Shown here: in pieces, positions 1 through 5,470 of the stretch | Layout: each line of letters opens with the position of its first letter | Position numbering within the stretch: the stretch's first letter is position 1 | Assembly (NCBI GenBank): GCA_002401135.1 | Contig: NVSF01000073.1 | Span: 2,095-7,564, forward strand | Direction: 5' to 3' | Length of the DNA: 5,470 nt | Source: Zetaproteobacteria bacterium | GTDB taxonomy: Bacteria > Pseudomonadota > Zetaproteobacteria > Mariprofundales > Mariprofundaceae | The notes under the pieces: generated by a model | Told to the model about the DNA's origin: nothing | Databases searched by the model: none | What the model saw: the letters and a program-made list of their open reading frames with translations, nothing else | Position numbers and translations under genes: made by a program

Positions 1-248
1 TTGCCAGCCGATGCGCAAATCACACCTTTGGCTTTTTCTTCATCAGATAAGTTGGCGATTTTATTGTATGCACCGCGAAGTTTGAATGAGAATACAGGTT
101 GTAAATCTTCACGTTTGAGCAGGATATGATTGTTCAAGCGTGCTGAAAGTTTGGGTGCAGCATTGAGCGGTGTTTTGATGGCAACATCATACACTTTGGT
201 ATCTTCAATCGCTTGAATATAGTCAAAATCAGGATATTTAAAAGTCAT
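1..248 (-). CDS. ilvA: Threonine ammonia-lyase, biosynthetic (threonine dehydratase), 3' end cut by window edge
   Basis: This is the N-terminal 82 codons of a PLP-dependent enzyme that deaminates L-threonine to 2-oxobutanoate, the first committed step of isoleucine synthesis, in the cytoplasm. The visible segment holds [20 protein letters not shown], the fold-type II PLP motif; Lys56 in SFKLRGA should form the Schiff base, and the fragment ends in ASAG(N), the start of the phosphate-binding loop region. The [13 protein letters not shown] wording matches the biosynthetic IlvA type rather than catabolic TdcB, which typically reads TGSFKIRGA. The C-terminal regulatory ACT region is outside the window, so feedback control by isoleucine cannot be judged. 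The ATG at 246-248 overlaps the end of znuB by 11 nt and is preceded by a CGAGGT Shine-Dalgarno sequence with 5-nt spacing, which supports this start. The family call is certain; the exact subtype is very likely. Confidence 0.95.
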   Translation of the reverse strand, partial: MTFKYPDFDYIQAIEDTKVYDVAIKTPLNAAPKLSARLNNHILLKREDLQPVFSFKLRGAYNKIANLSDEEKAKGVICASAG

Positions 249-1080
249 GCGATACCTCGAATACGTGATGTTTTAACCATGAAGCGAACCAGCTGCCAAT
301 AAAAAGAAGGCACAACATGGCGATAATGGACGCTCCCGACGGTAAATCGTATTGGTATGACCACATCAAACCGCCCAATGTTCCGATGATGGAAAAAGTG
401 AAGCTGAGCGCCCAAAGACTCAACATCGAACGCCCCCAAAACCAAGCACATGCAGCGGGTAAAACCAATAAACCCGTGGTGAGCACAATACCTGCAAGTT
501 TGACACACATCACCACGGTTAAACCAATAACACCATATAAAATTAAGCGCAATTTCGATGTTGCAATGCCTGAAGCTTTGGCTGTAACCATGTCAAATGC
601 CATGCTCCACCAGCTTTTTGCCCAGATGAGCAAGGCAAGCAATACAAACAAGCTGCCCCATGTGATCCATGTGGTGTCTTGCTCAGATACGGTGAGAATA
701 TTGCCAAATAAAAGACCAAATAAATCGACTTCATAACTGTTGGCATTGGATATTAACATCACGCCCAACGCCATACTGCCTGCAAACAATACGCCAGTGC
801 CTGCATCTTCGTTGATACCTTGTCTACTCGGCATGATGGCAAGGAGTAGTGCGACGGCGACAGCGGTGACAGCGGCAGTCGGCAGTAAAGGGAGGCTGAG
901 CGTGACGGCAATGCCAAGCCCTGCCAATGAAGCATGGGAAACGCCCACAGTCAAAAATGATAAACGATGCGCTAAGACAAACATGGACATGGATGATGTG
1001 ACCACGGCAATCAAAAGGGCGGGAAACAATGCACCAGCCATGACGGGGCTATTAAAAAAAGCGTTGAGGAAATCAATCAT
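238..1080 (-). CDS. znuB: Zinc/manganese-type ABC transporter permease (ABC-3 family)
   Basis: A 280-residue inner-membrane protein, the expected length for the transmembrane subunit of a ZnuABC/TroABCD-type metal importer. It would form the dimeric channel through which Zn(II) released by ZnuA crosses the membrane. Hydrophobic segments fill most of the chain (about residues 13-36, 50-84, 94-112, 137-154, 177-213, 220-240 and 250-268). Family landmarks are the early [21 protein letters not shown] segment (38-58), the [11 protein letters not shown] loop (119-129), the conserved [17 protein letters not shown] helix (194-210) and DLPSGA (245-250). I chose the ATG at 1080 rather than an in-frame ATG 20 codons upstream, because it gives an 8-nt ATGATTGA overlap with the znuC stop and a normal N-terminus. 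The last codons overlap ilvA. Zinc rather than manganese is inferred from the His-rich partners. Confidence 0.93.
   Translation of the reverse strand: MIDFLNAFFNSPVMAGALFPALLIAVVTSSMSMFVLAHRLSFLTVGVSHASLAGLGIAVTLSLPLLPTAAVTAVAVALLLAIMPSRQGINEDAGTGVLFAGSMALGVMLISNANSYEVDLFGLLFGNILTVSEQDTTWITWGSLFVLLALLIWAKSWWSMAFDMVTAKASGIATSKLRLILYGVIGLTVVMCVKLAGIVLTTGLLVLPAACAWFWGRSMLSLWALSFTFSIIGTLGGLMWSYQYDLPSGASIIAMLCLLFIGSWFASWLKHHVFEVSHDF
254..259 (-). promoter_or_regulatory. Ribosome binding site of ilvA
   Basis: Read on the minus strand this is CGAGGT, separated by ATCGC from the ATG at 248. It lies inside the znuB coding region, so ilvA has its own ribosome entry site although it overlaps the upstream gene. 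This site fixes the ilvA start. Confidence 0.7.
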
Positions 1081-1897
1081 GGTGATGTCCGTGAGAACTA
1101 TGTTTAGCAGCGGGAGCGCAACCAATGCAGCTTGCATCATGCGCCACGATGTTCACATGGTCGCCATACATCTCGCGCCATACTTCATCAGGAATAGTAT
1201 CGCCTTTTTTAGCATGGTAATGGATGTTTTTGTTCAAACATGCCACAGAATCGACATAGGATGTGATGGCTGCAATGTCGTGCTCAACCATCAACACCGT
1301 CATACCTTGTTCATCGCAAAGCTTGCGCAGCAGTTGATAAAGCTTTTCTTGATGGCGGCTATCAAGAGCGGCGGAAGGTTCATCTAAAAGCAAGAGTTTA
1401 GGTTGGCGAACCAAGGCTCTAGCCAGACGAACACGTTGTTGTTGCCCGCCCGAGAGCCTGCGGAAATCTGCATCTTGATGGGTTGTCATTTCCACCAAAT
1501 CAAGAGCATGGGTGATTTTATCGTGGTCAGCTTTTTTGTTGGTAAAAAGCCCTTGAAGCAATGATGTGTTGTAGCTGCTTAAACCCATAGCGACCACGTC
1601 ACGTACACGCAATGGAATGTCGGGCAGCTTGCTTTGAACTTGGTGTAAATAGCCTAAATCACGTTGTAGCTTTTGTCGTGTGCGTCGGTTTAAACATTTG
1701 CCGAACAAGTCAATATGCCCGGCGCTGGGTTTGATTAAACCTGCAATAATGGATAAAAGTGTACTTTTCCCAGCACCATTCGGACCAATAATACCCATGA
1801 AATGCCCTGAGCCAACTTCAAGCGATAGATGCTCCAACACTGGTTTTTTGTCTGAGCCAAAGCCGATATGCGAAAGGTGAACCACAGGTTGGGTCAT
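1073..1897 (-). CDS. znuC: Zinc ABC transporter ATP-binding protein with His/Cys-rich C-terminal tail
   Basis: A 274-residue cytoplasmic ATPase that would power zinc import through ZnuB. All nucleotide-binding motifs are intact: Walker A GPNGAGKST (38-46, Lys44), Q-loop Gln86, signature LSGGQQQR (148-155), Walker B LLLLDEP (168-174, catalytic Glu173), D-loop region SAALDS (175-180) and H-loop His206. The layout is that of metal-type importers (ZnuC/TroB/MntB), including the terminal MYGDHVNIVAHD stretch. After the ATPase core comes a short tail with CIGC (257-260) and a terminal HSSHGHHHD (266-274), which could bind zinc in the cytoplasm; whether it senses metal is inference. The ATG at 1895-1897 overlaps the znuA stop as ATGA, and a G-rich GGGGGA lies just upstream. 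The 3' end overlaps znuB by 8 nt. Confidence 0.94.
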   Translation of the reverse strand: MTQPVVHLSHIGFGSDKKPVLEHLSLEVGSGHFMGIIGPNGAGKSTLLSIIAGLIKPSAGHIDLFGKCLNRRTRQKLQRDLGYLHQVQSKLPDIPLRVRDVVAMGLSSYNTSLLQGLFTNKKADHDKITHALDLVEMTTHQDADFRRLSGGQQQRVRLARALVRQPKLLLLDEPSAALDSRHQEKLYQLLRKLCDEQGMTVLMVEHDIAAITSYVDSVACLNKNIHYHAKKGDTIPDEVWREMYGDHVNIVAHDASCIGCAPAAKHSSHGHHHD

Positions 1898-2748
1898 GGT
1901 GTTTCCCCCGTGATTTTGCTGAATGCTTTAAGGTTGCGTTGCATGAAGCTTTGCCATGTTTCGCCACATGTGCCCAAAGCATCCAATAAAATGATGGTAT
2001 TGCCGCTATGCTTTTGCAGCCAAGTCAGCGCACGATTGCTGTGATTACTATCGGCAATCAATAGGGTTTGAGGGTTTTCTTTTAACACTTTTAATGCCTT
2101 TTCAAGTTTGCGAGGCCCATATTCTTGACCATGTTGCGCCGATTCCAATACACCACGAATGGGTACGCCCAAGGCTTCAAACAGACCTTGCCATGATGGA
2201 TGCTGCATCATGATGCCGCGCTGCTTGAGATTGTATGTTATGACCAAACGTTCCCATTGTTGCCATATGTTTTGAGCTTGTTGTTGGCTAGGTTTGAGTT
2301 GGGCTTGAATGTCTTGTTCGCTAACGAGACGCGATTGAATTAACGCTTCTACCAAATGAGGCAGCTCAGATGCAACACGTTTAGGGTTGAGCCAAGCATG
2401 TGTTTCATTGTGATGATGGCGGTGTATTTGTTGCTTTTCATGATGACCTTCCCACAAACTAAAACTGGGAACATCAGCTTGAAGCATAGCCCAAGACTGG
2501 TCATCACGTGGCGAACGAATCAGTAAACTTGTTTGTTGCAGGCTATCCACTTGTTTGGGCGTGAGTTGAAAGTGATGTGGGTCAGCATTGTTGGGCAGCA
2601 GGCATTGGACGTTTGTGTTGGGTGCAAGTAGTAAGACCAGACCAGATAAGGGCGGGAGCGTAACCAATACGGGAAACTGCTTGCTTGTGGCATGGCTTAT
2701 GCTTGGGAGAAGCAGTAAAAAAGCATAGATTATGGTTGTGATTTTCAA
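1894..2748 (-). CDS. znuA: Periplasmic zinc-binding protein of the ZnuABC importer (start TTG preferred; ATG 2793 possible)
   Basis: Cluster A-I (ZnuA/TroA family) solute-binding protein that would capture Zn(II) in the periplasm and deliver it to ZnuB. From the TTG at 2746-2748 it is 284 residues, starting with a textbook signal peptide MKITTIIYAFLLLLPSISHA and a likely cut before TSKQF. The in-frame ATG at 2793 would give 299 residues with an unusually long, weakly charged n-region; ATG 2826 gives 310. The TTG has AAGG 10 nt upstream; ATG 2793 has AAGGA 11 nt upstream. Likely metal ligands, in TTG numbering, are His58 or His59 in DPHHFQLTP, His117 in THAWLNP, His183 in MQHPSW and Asp256 in LLDALG. 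Between the first two lies a His-rich loop (about 101-117: GHHEKQQIHRHHHNETH), typical of zinc rather than manganese binders. First gene of the operon; its stop overlaps znuC. Confidence 0.9.
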   Translation of the reverse strand: MKITTIIYAFLLLLPSISHATSKQFPVLVTLPPLSGLVLLLAPNTNVQCLLPNNADPHHFQLTPKQVDSLQQTSLLIRSPRDDQSWAMLQADVPSFSLWEGHHEKQQIHRHHHNETHAWLNPKRVASELPHLVEALIQSRLVSEQDIQAQLKPSQQQAQNIWQQWERLVITYNLKQRGIMMQHPSWQGLFEALGVPIRGVLESAQHGQEYGPRKLEKALKVLKENPQTLLIADSNHSNRALTWLQKHSGNTIILLDALGTCGETWQSFMQRNLKAFSKITGETP

Positions 2749-2770
2749 TGTTAAAAAGCCTTGTTGTGCG

Positions 2771-2792
2771 TGGTAAACATTGCAATTTACCA
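2771..2792. promoter_or_regulatory. Inverted repeat, candidate Zur-type operator of the znu operon
   Basis: Perfect 7-bp arms TGGTAAA (2771-2777) and TTTACCA (2786-2792) flank 8 bp that contain ATTGCAAT, itself a palindrome displaced by one base from the arm centre. It sits 23-44 nt upstream of the preferred TTG start of znuA. Fur-family zinc repressors (Zur) bind AT-rich dyads of this size in znuA promoters of proteobacteria, so zinc-dependent repression is a reasonable inference. The bases do not exactly match a Zur consensus I can recall. Confidence 0.5.
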
Positions 2793-2823
2793 TTATTTTA
2801 TCAATCCTTGTGGCGTAATCTAA

Positions 2824-2833
2824 CAATATATTG
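2824..2833. promoter_or_regulatory. 10-bp AT palindrome in the divergent region, possible shared -10 box
   Basis: CAATATATTG is a perfect palindrome lying 33 bp before the plus-strand ATG. It presents TATATT on both strands (2827-2832 plus, 2825-2830 minus), so it could act as a bidirectional -10 element. The minus strand has a fair -35 box at the right distance; the plus strand does not. An alternative plus-strand pair is TTGTGG (2808-2813) and TTGAAT (2831-2836) with 17-bp spacing, which is weak. Confidence 0.3.
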
Positions 2834-2853
2834 AATTTTTGTAATACTTTTAA
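2825..2853 (-). promoter_or_regulatory. Candidate sigma-70 promoter for znuACB-ilvA
   Basis: On the minus strand TTAAAA (2848-2853) is followed after 17 bp by TATATT (2825-2830); by eye these match the consensus hexamers at 4/6 and 5/6. Transcription would start near 2818. A second possibility is TTGTTA (2821-2826) with GATAAA (2797-2802) at 18-bp spacing, starting near 2790. That would put the inverted repeat on the start site and exclude ATG 2793 as the znuA start. The sequence does not decide between them. Confidence 0.4.
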
Positions 2854-2857
2854 GGAG
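2851..2857 (+). promoter_or_regulatory. Strong Shine-Dalgarno sequence of the 718-codon gene
   Basis: TAAGGAG stands 8 nt before the ATG at 2866. It is near-ideal in sequence and distance, confirms that start and indicates that the unknown gene is translated efficiently. Confidence 0.85.
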
Positions 2858-2865
2858 CATAAGGC

Positions 2866-5022
2866 ATGTTGTCACCTGATTATTTTGAATACCGTTGGAG
2901 TTGGTACCGCCCAATTTTGATGCAGGGTGAGAGTGCAGCAAAGCGTTGCCGTGTGGATGCGAGGCGTTTGCCCTTGTGTGTTCCTGGTGAAGATGCACGC
3001 GAATATGTACCTTATGCGATAGACCCCCAGCTTTCATTTATTTTTGTAAACGCGGTCAAACGTTTGCATGAGTATTCTGTGAAATACATGATTGATGGGG
3101 TTAAGGTTTCTGCACATCAACTACCAAAAATGACACCAGTTTCACGGGCTATGTTCAAACACTTGCAAGCACTATATCCGCATTTACCTATCACACTTTT
3201 ACACCATTGGTGTGCTGATAAGTTTGGTGGCGTTGCTCTGTTGGATGCTTTAAATGGCATGTGGGAACAATCCTGGGAGCAGGATAAGCTTGATTCTGCA
3301 CCTTGGGTACCTGCAGTGAACATATTGATACTCAGGCTTATTCGTACAGCGATTGGTGGTTTGTCGAATAAACATGCGCTACACAATGATAGAATCATGG
3401 TGTCTGTGCTTGGTGGTCTATACGACTGGGCATTGCGCGCTTTCTTAAAGCAGCATATTGATGGCGCAGTTGAAATGACACGGATTGCCACTTATGAAAC
3501 CATGATTATTCCTGCAACACCGATGGCGTTTTTATATCAACAGCCTGATACCAATTTGCTTGCAGACGCACAGTCGGTTATTTCTGCGTATGGTTTAGAC
3601 CCAGGCTTGCTGCCGCGTATGCGAGAGGTTCGCGAAAAAATTGGTGTAAGGAACGAAGCAGGTATTCTTGCTTTGGTTGCCAAAGAGCGGATGGGCGAAC
3701 ATATGCTCAAGCGTAGCTGGGCAAGGTTATCATTGTGGTCTTTGGCTCAAAAAACCAAGCAAGGTATTTGGATGCAGTGGGTGCAAGATGCTAAAAAACT
3801 TGATGCGCTGATTACCAGACCTGAAAAATTACCAGCAGCAGTTGTTAAGCTTCTTGAATCCGCTAAAGGTGAACACCCCGTTGCAGGGTGGTTATTGGCT
3901 TTGCGCGAACAAGCCACGAATAAGAAAAAACCAAAACCAACGGGTAGCCCATGGCTTCAAGGTGAGGTTGTGCTTAATGCATTTCGTGTTTTTGAAGAAG
4001 ATGTAAAAGTTGAGGCGGAGCGGCGTAAACAAGAGTCGCTTTGGTTGAATAAAACAAAATCAATTATCAAAGACCAGCGAGGTTCGGAATCAATTAAATT
4101 AATGCGTAAAGCATATGAAAATGGTGATTTGGTTTATTTTCAACTGGATACGCAATGTTCACTGCACAGTGGAAGTGCTTTGGCGAGTAAACAAGGGTGT
4201 TTACGTATCGAGTGGTCCGATTATTTGTCTGGTATGACATTGATGGTGAAAGATCGCGTTGCTTTTTTGAATAAATATTTTTTACCGGGTATTCTTAAAG
4301 TGATTGATAAAGAGGATCATGTTTTTTTAGATCAGGTTTCTGCATCAGGTTGTTTTTTGCGGGGCAGTATTCGTGAGCTTTTGCATACAGGCAACCTTAT
4401 AAAAGTGCAAATGAAGGATTGGTATATTAATGTTTCTGAAGATAGAGATGTCTCGAACATGCCGGCAGTTTCCATGTGTATTGCTTTGCTGGGAAGTTGG
4501 GACTTTATCAGACATAAAAACAAAGATTTGGGCTCATTTACACTGGCGTTTAGCTTGTCTGTATCTCAGGCTGATGCGGGAGTTTCGCGTGATGTCGGTG
4601 TCGGTCGGCTGATGACTTATAAAGAACAGAAGTTGCGAAAATTGCCGCTGGGTAGTGTGCGTGTGGATAAGATTGAAAGCGGCACAGGTCATGCGGAATA
4701 TCTTTTGTACAACAGTGGTTTTGCACTCACTTCGCAAGCGTTGAGTGAGTTTGTGTCATCCATGCAAAATAAATCTGTGGTCAAAGAGTTTTATCCAACA
4801 TCTGCTGATGCACAGGCAGTGCTTTCAGAATACAGAATACCAAGCAAAGGTTTGAAAGTGGTTTGTGTTCGCCCACGCGGTGATGGTGAGCGTGTTTATA
4901 TTTTTATTCGTTCAGGTCGCCCAGCACTTGCGGGCATGGACACAGAAATTTATGAGCTTTTGGATGAAGATAGCGCTGTGGCGCAGCGTATTTATCAAGA
5001 TGGGCTGCCGCGCTGGAAGTGA
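2866..5022 (+). CDS. Large soluble protein of unknown function upstream of tilS
   Basis: A 718-residue protein that I do not recognise. It is a real gene: the frame is open over 2.1 kb, it has a strong Shine-Dalgarno sequence, and its stop overlaps the tilS start (GTGA). There is no signal peptide and no clear membrane helix, so it is probably cytoplasmic. Residues 1-350 look mainly helical and Trp-rich, with LLHHWCADKFGG (111-122) the most distinctive stretch. A basic, Pro-containing linker (KKKPKPTG, 353-360) follows, then a charged helix with coiled-coil potential (about 372-415). From about 420 to the end it alternates strands and helices, with two segments that look like small beta-rich domains (420-525, 555-690). 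Eight cysteines are scattered without a CxxC pair. No nucleotide-binding P-loop, HD, GGDEF, EAL or protease motif is visible. It may be a lineage-restricted protein; a role linked to tRNA modification or zinc is not supported beyond position. Confidence 0.85.
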   Translation: MLSPDYFEYRWSWYRPILMQGESAAKRCRVDARRLPLCVPGEDAREYVPYAIDPQLSFIFVNAVKRLHEYSVKYMIDGVKVSAHQLPKMTPVSRAMFKHLQALYPHLPITLLHHWCADKFGGVALLDALNGMWEQSWEQDKLDSAPWVPAVNILILRLIRTAIGGLSNKHALHNDRIMVSVLGGLYDWALRAFLKQHIDGAVEMTRIATYETMIIPATPMAFLYQQPDTNLLADAQSVISAYGLDPGLLPRMREVREKIGVRNEAGILALVAKERMGEHMLKRSWARLSLWSLAQKTKQGIWMQWVQDAKKLDALITRPEKLPAAVVKLLESAKGEHPVAGWLLALREQATNKKKPKPTGSPWLQGEVVLNAFRVFEEDVKVEAERRKQESLWLNKTKSIIKDQRGSESIKLMRKAYENGDLVYFQLDTQCSLHSGSALASKQGCLRIEWSDYLSGMTLMVKDRVAFLNKYFLPGILKVIDKEDHVFLDQVSASGCFLRGSIRELLHTGNLIKVQMKDWYINVSEDRDVSNMPAVSMCIALLGSWDFIRHKNKDLGSFTLAFSLSVSQADAGVSRDVGVGRLMTYKEQKLRKLPLGSVRVDKIESGTGHAEYLLYNSGFALTSQALSEFVSSMQNKSVVKEFYPTSADAQAVLSEYRIPSKGLKVVCVRPRGDGERVYIFIRSGRPALAGMDTEIYELLDEDSAVAQRIYQDGLPRWK

Positions 5023-5470
5023 GTAATACGGACACTTTTTTTAACTTACCCAAGCAGGCGCTAAAAGTGTTGCCCAATACACTGGCGGTTGCATGGTCGG
5101 GTGGAGCAGATTCAACAGCATTATTGCACTACTTCAAAGCTGAAGGTTATGCTGTGTCTGCGTGGCATATTGATCATGGTTGGTCTGCGTTGTCGGCAAA
5201 ACAAGTTGTGCCGTTGGCGCAACGTGCTGAGGCTTGGGGTATCCCATTTTATTGTAAGACGCTGCAAAAACCAAAGCAAAACATTGAAGCGGAATCACGA
5301 CAATTACGTTATGCTGCTTTTTCTGATTTGGCAGACGAAACGCAATGTTTCAACCTTGTTTTGGGACACCATTTGGAAGACCAAGCAGAGACAGTATGTA
5401 TGCGTTTGTTACAAGGCGCTGGGGTGGCGGGCTGCCAAGGTATGCGACGTGTGAGAAAGCAGGGGAATTT
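5019..5470 (+). CDS. tilS: tRNA(Ile)-lysidine synthetase, N-terminal part, 3' end cut by window edge
   Basis: The first 150 codons of the enzyme that joins lysine to C34 of the CAU anticodon of a minor tRNA-Ile, using ATP, so that it reads AUA and is charged with isoleucine. The N-type PP-loop ATPase domain is clear: SGGADS (27-32) binds the ATP phosphates, HIDHG (50-54) is the usual second motif, NIEAESRQLRY (88-98) corresponds to the conserved N-E-AR-RY segment, GHHLEDQAETV (116-126) to the HHxDDQAET motif, and MRLLQGAGVAGCQGM (128-142) to the substrate-binding stretch. Glu120 replaces the usual first Asp of DDQAET. No ATG lies at a suitable place; GTG at 5019-5021 gives a normal N-terminus and overlaps the preceding stop by 4 nt, so translation is probably coupled. 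No clear Shine-Dalgarno sequence is seen. The C-terminal tRNA-binding domains are outside the window. Confidence 0.95.
   Translation, partial: MSNTDTFFNLPKQALKVLPNTLAVAWSGGADSTALLHYFKAEGYAVSAWHIDHGWSALSAKQVVPLAQRAEAWGIPFYCKTLQKPKQNIEAESRQLRYAAFSDLADETQCFNLVLGHHLEDQAETVCMRLLQGAGVAGCQGMRRVRKQGN

Noticed and set aside
317..736. Open frame of 139 codons on the plus strand
   Set aside because: It is antisense to znuB transmembrane segments and has no supporting ribosome site or recognisable motif.
740..1387. Open frame of 215 codons on the plus strand
   Set aside because: It lies antisense across znuB and znuC, which have full family motifs, and its translation is low-complexity Ala/Met-rich text typical of a shadow frame.
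3196..3231. Possible MobH/TraI-like relaxase motif in the unknown protein (LLHHWCADKFGG)
   Set aside because: The spacing of HH and GG recalls the MobH motif, but the following conserved His and the HD-type metal residues are missing and there is no conjugation context.
3117..3491. Open frame of 124 codons on the minus strand
   Set aside because: It is antisense within the 718-codon gene, which has a strong ribosome site; the shadow has no such support.
4724..4747. Inverted repeat CACTCA-N12-TGAGTG
   Set aside because: It is a short 6-bp stem with a 12-nt loop inside the coding sequence, with no U-tract, and is expected by chance at this length.
5089..5454. Open frame of 121 codons on the plus strand
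   Set aside because: It is an out-of-frame shadow of tilS; the tilS frame carries all PP-loop motifs and begins at GTG 5019.

Overview
The window reads as ordinary chromosomal DNA of a Gram-negative proteobacterium of moderate GC (about 45 % by eye). It is densely packed and every sense gene junction overlaps. A Sec-exported metal-binding protein, a full high-affinity zinc importer and TilS support this assignment. I cannot place the genus; a marine gamma- or zetaproteobacterium is only a guess.

Minus strand (2748 down to 1): an apparent four-gene operon in the order znuA (periplasmic zinc-binding protein), znuC (ATPase), znuB (permease), ilvA (biosynthetic threonine ammonia-lyase, 3' part outside the window). 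The junctions overlap by 4, 8 and 11 nt, so translation is probably coupled. Together ZnuA, ZnuC and ZnuB would capture Zn(II) in the periplasm and import it at the expense of ATP. Both the binding protein and the ATPase carry His-rich metal-binding segments. ilvA makes 2-oxobutanoate for isoleucine synthesis; its close attachment to a zinc importer is not an obvious functional pairing.

Divergent region (about 2749-2865): a short control region between znuA and the plus-strand operon. It holds an inverted repeat with 7-bp arms (candidate Zur-type operator), a perfect 10-bp AT palindrome that can serve as a -10 box for either strand, promoter-like hexamers for znuA, and a strong Shine-Dalgarno sequence for the plus-strand gene. 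The znuA start is ambiguous (TTG 2748 or ATG 2793); the signal peptide shape favours TTG.

Plus strand (2866 to 5470): a 718-codon gene for a large soluble protein that I do not recognise, followed with a 4-nt GTGA overlap by tilS (tRNA-Ile lysidine synthetase), which starts at GTG 5019 and runs off the window. The unknown protein is the main unexplained item. I saw no mobile element, CRISPR array, RNA gene or terminator.
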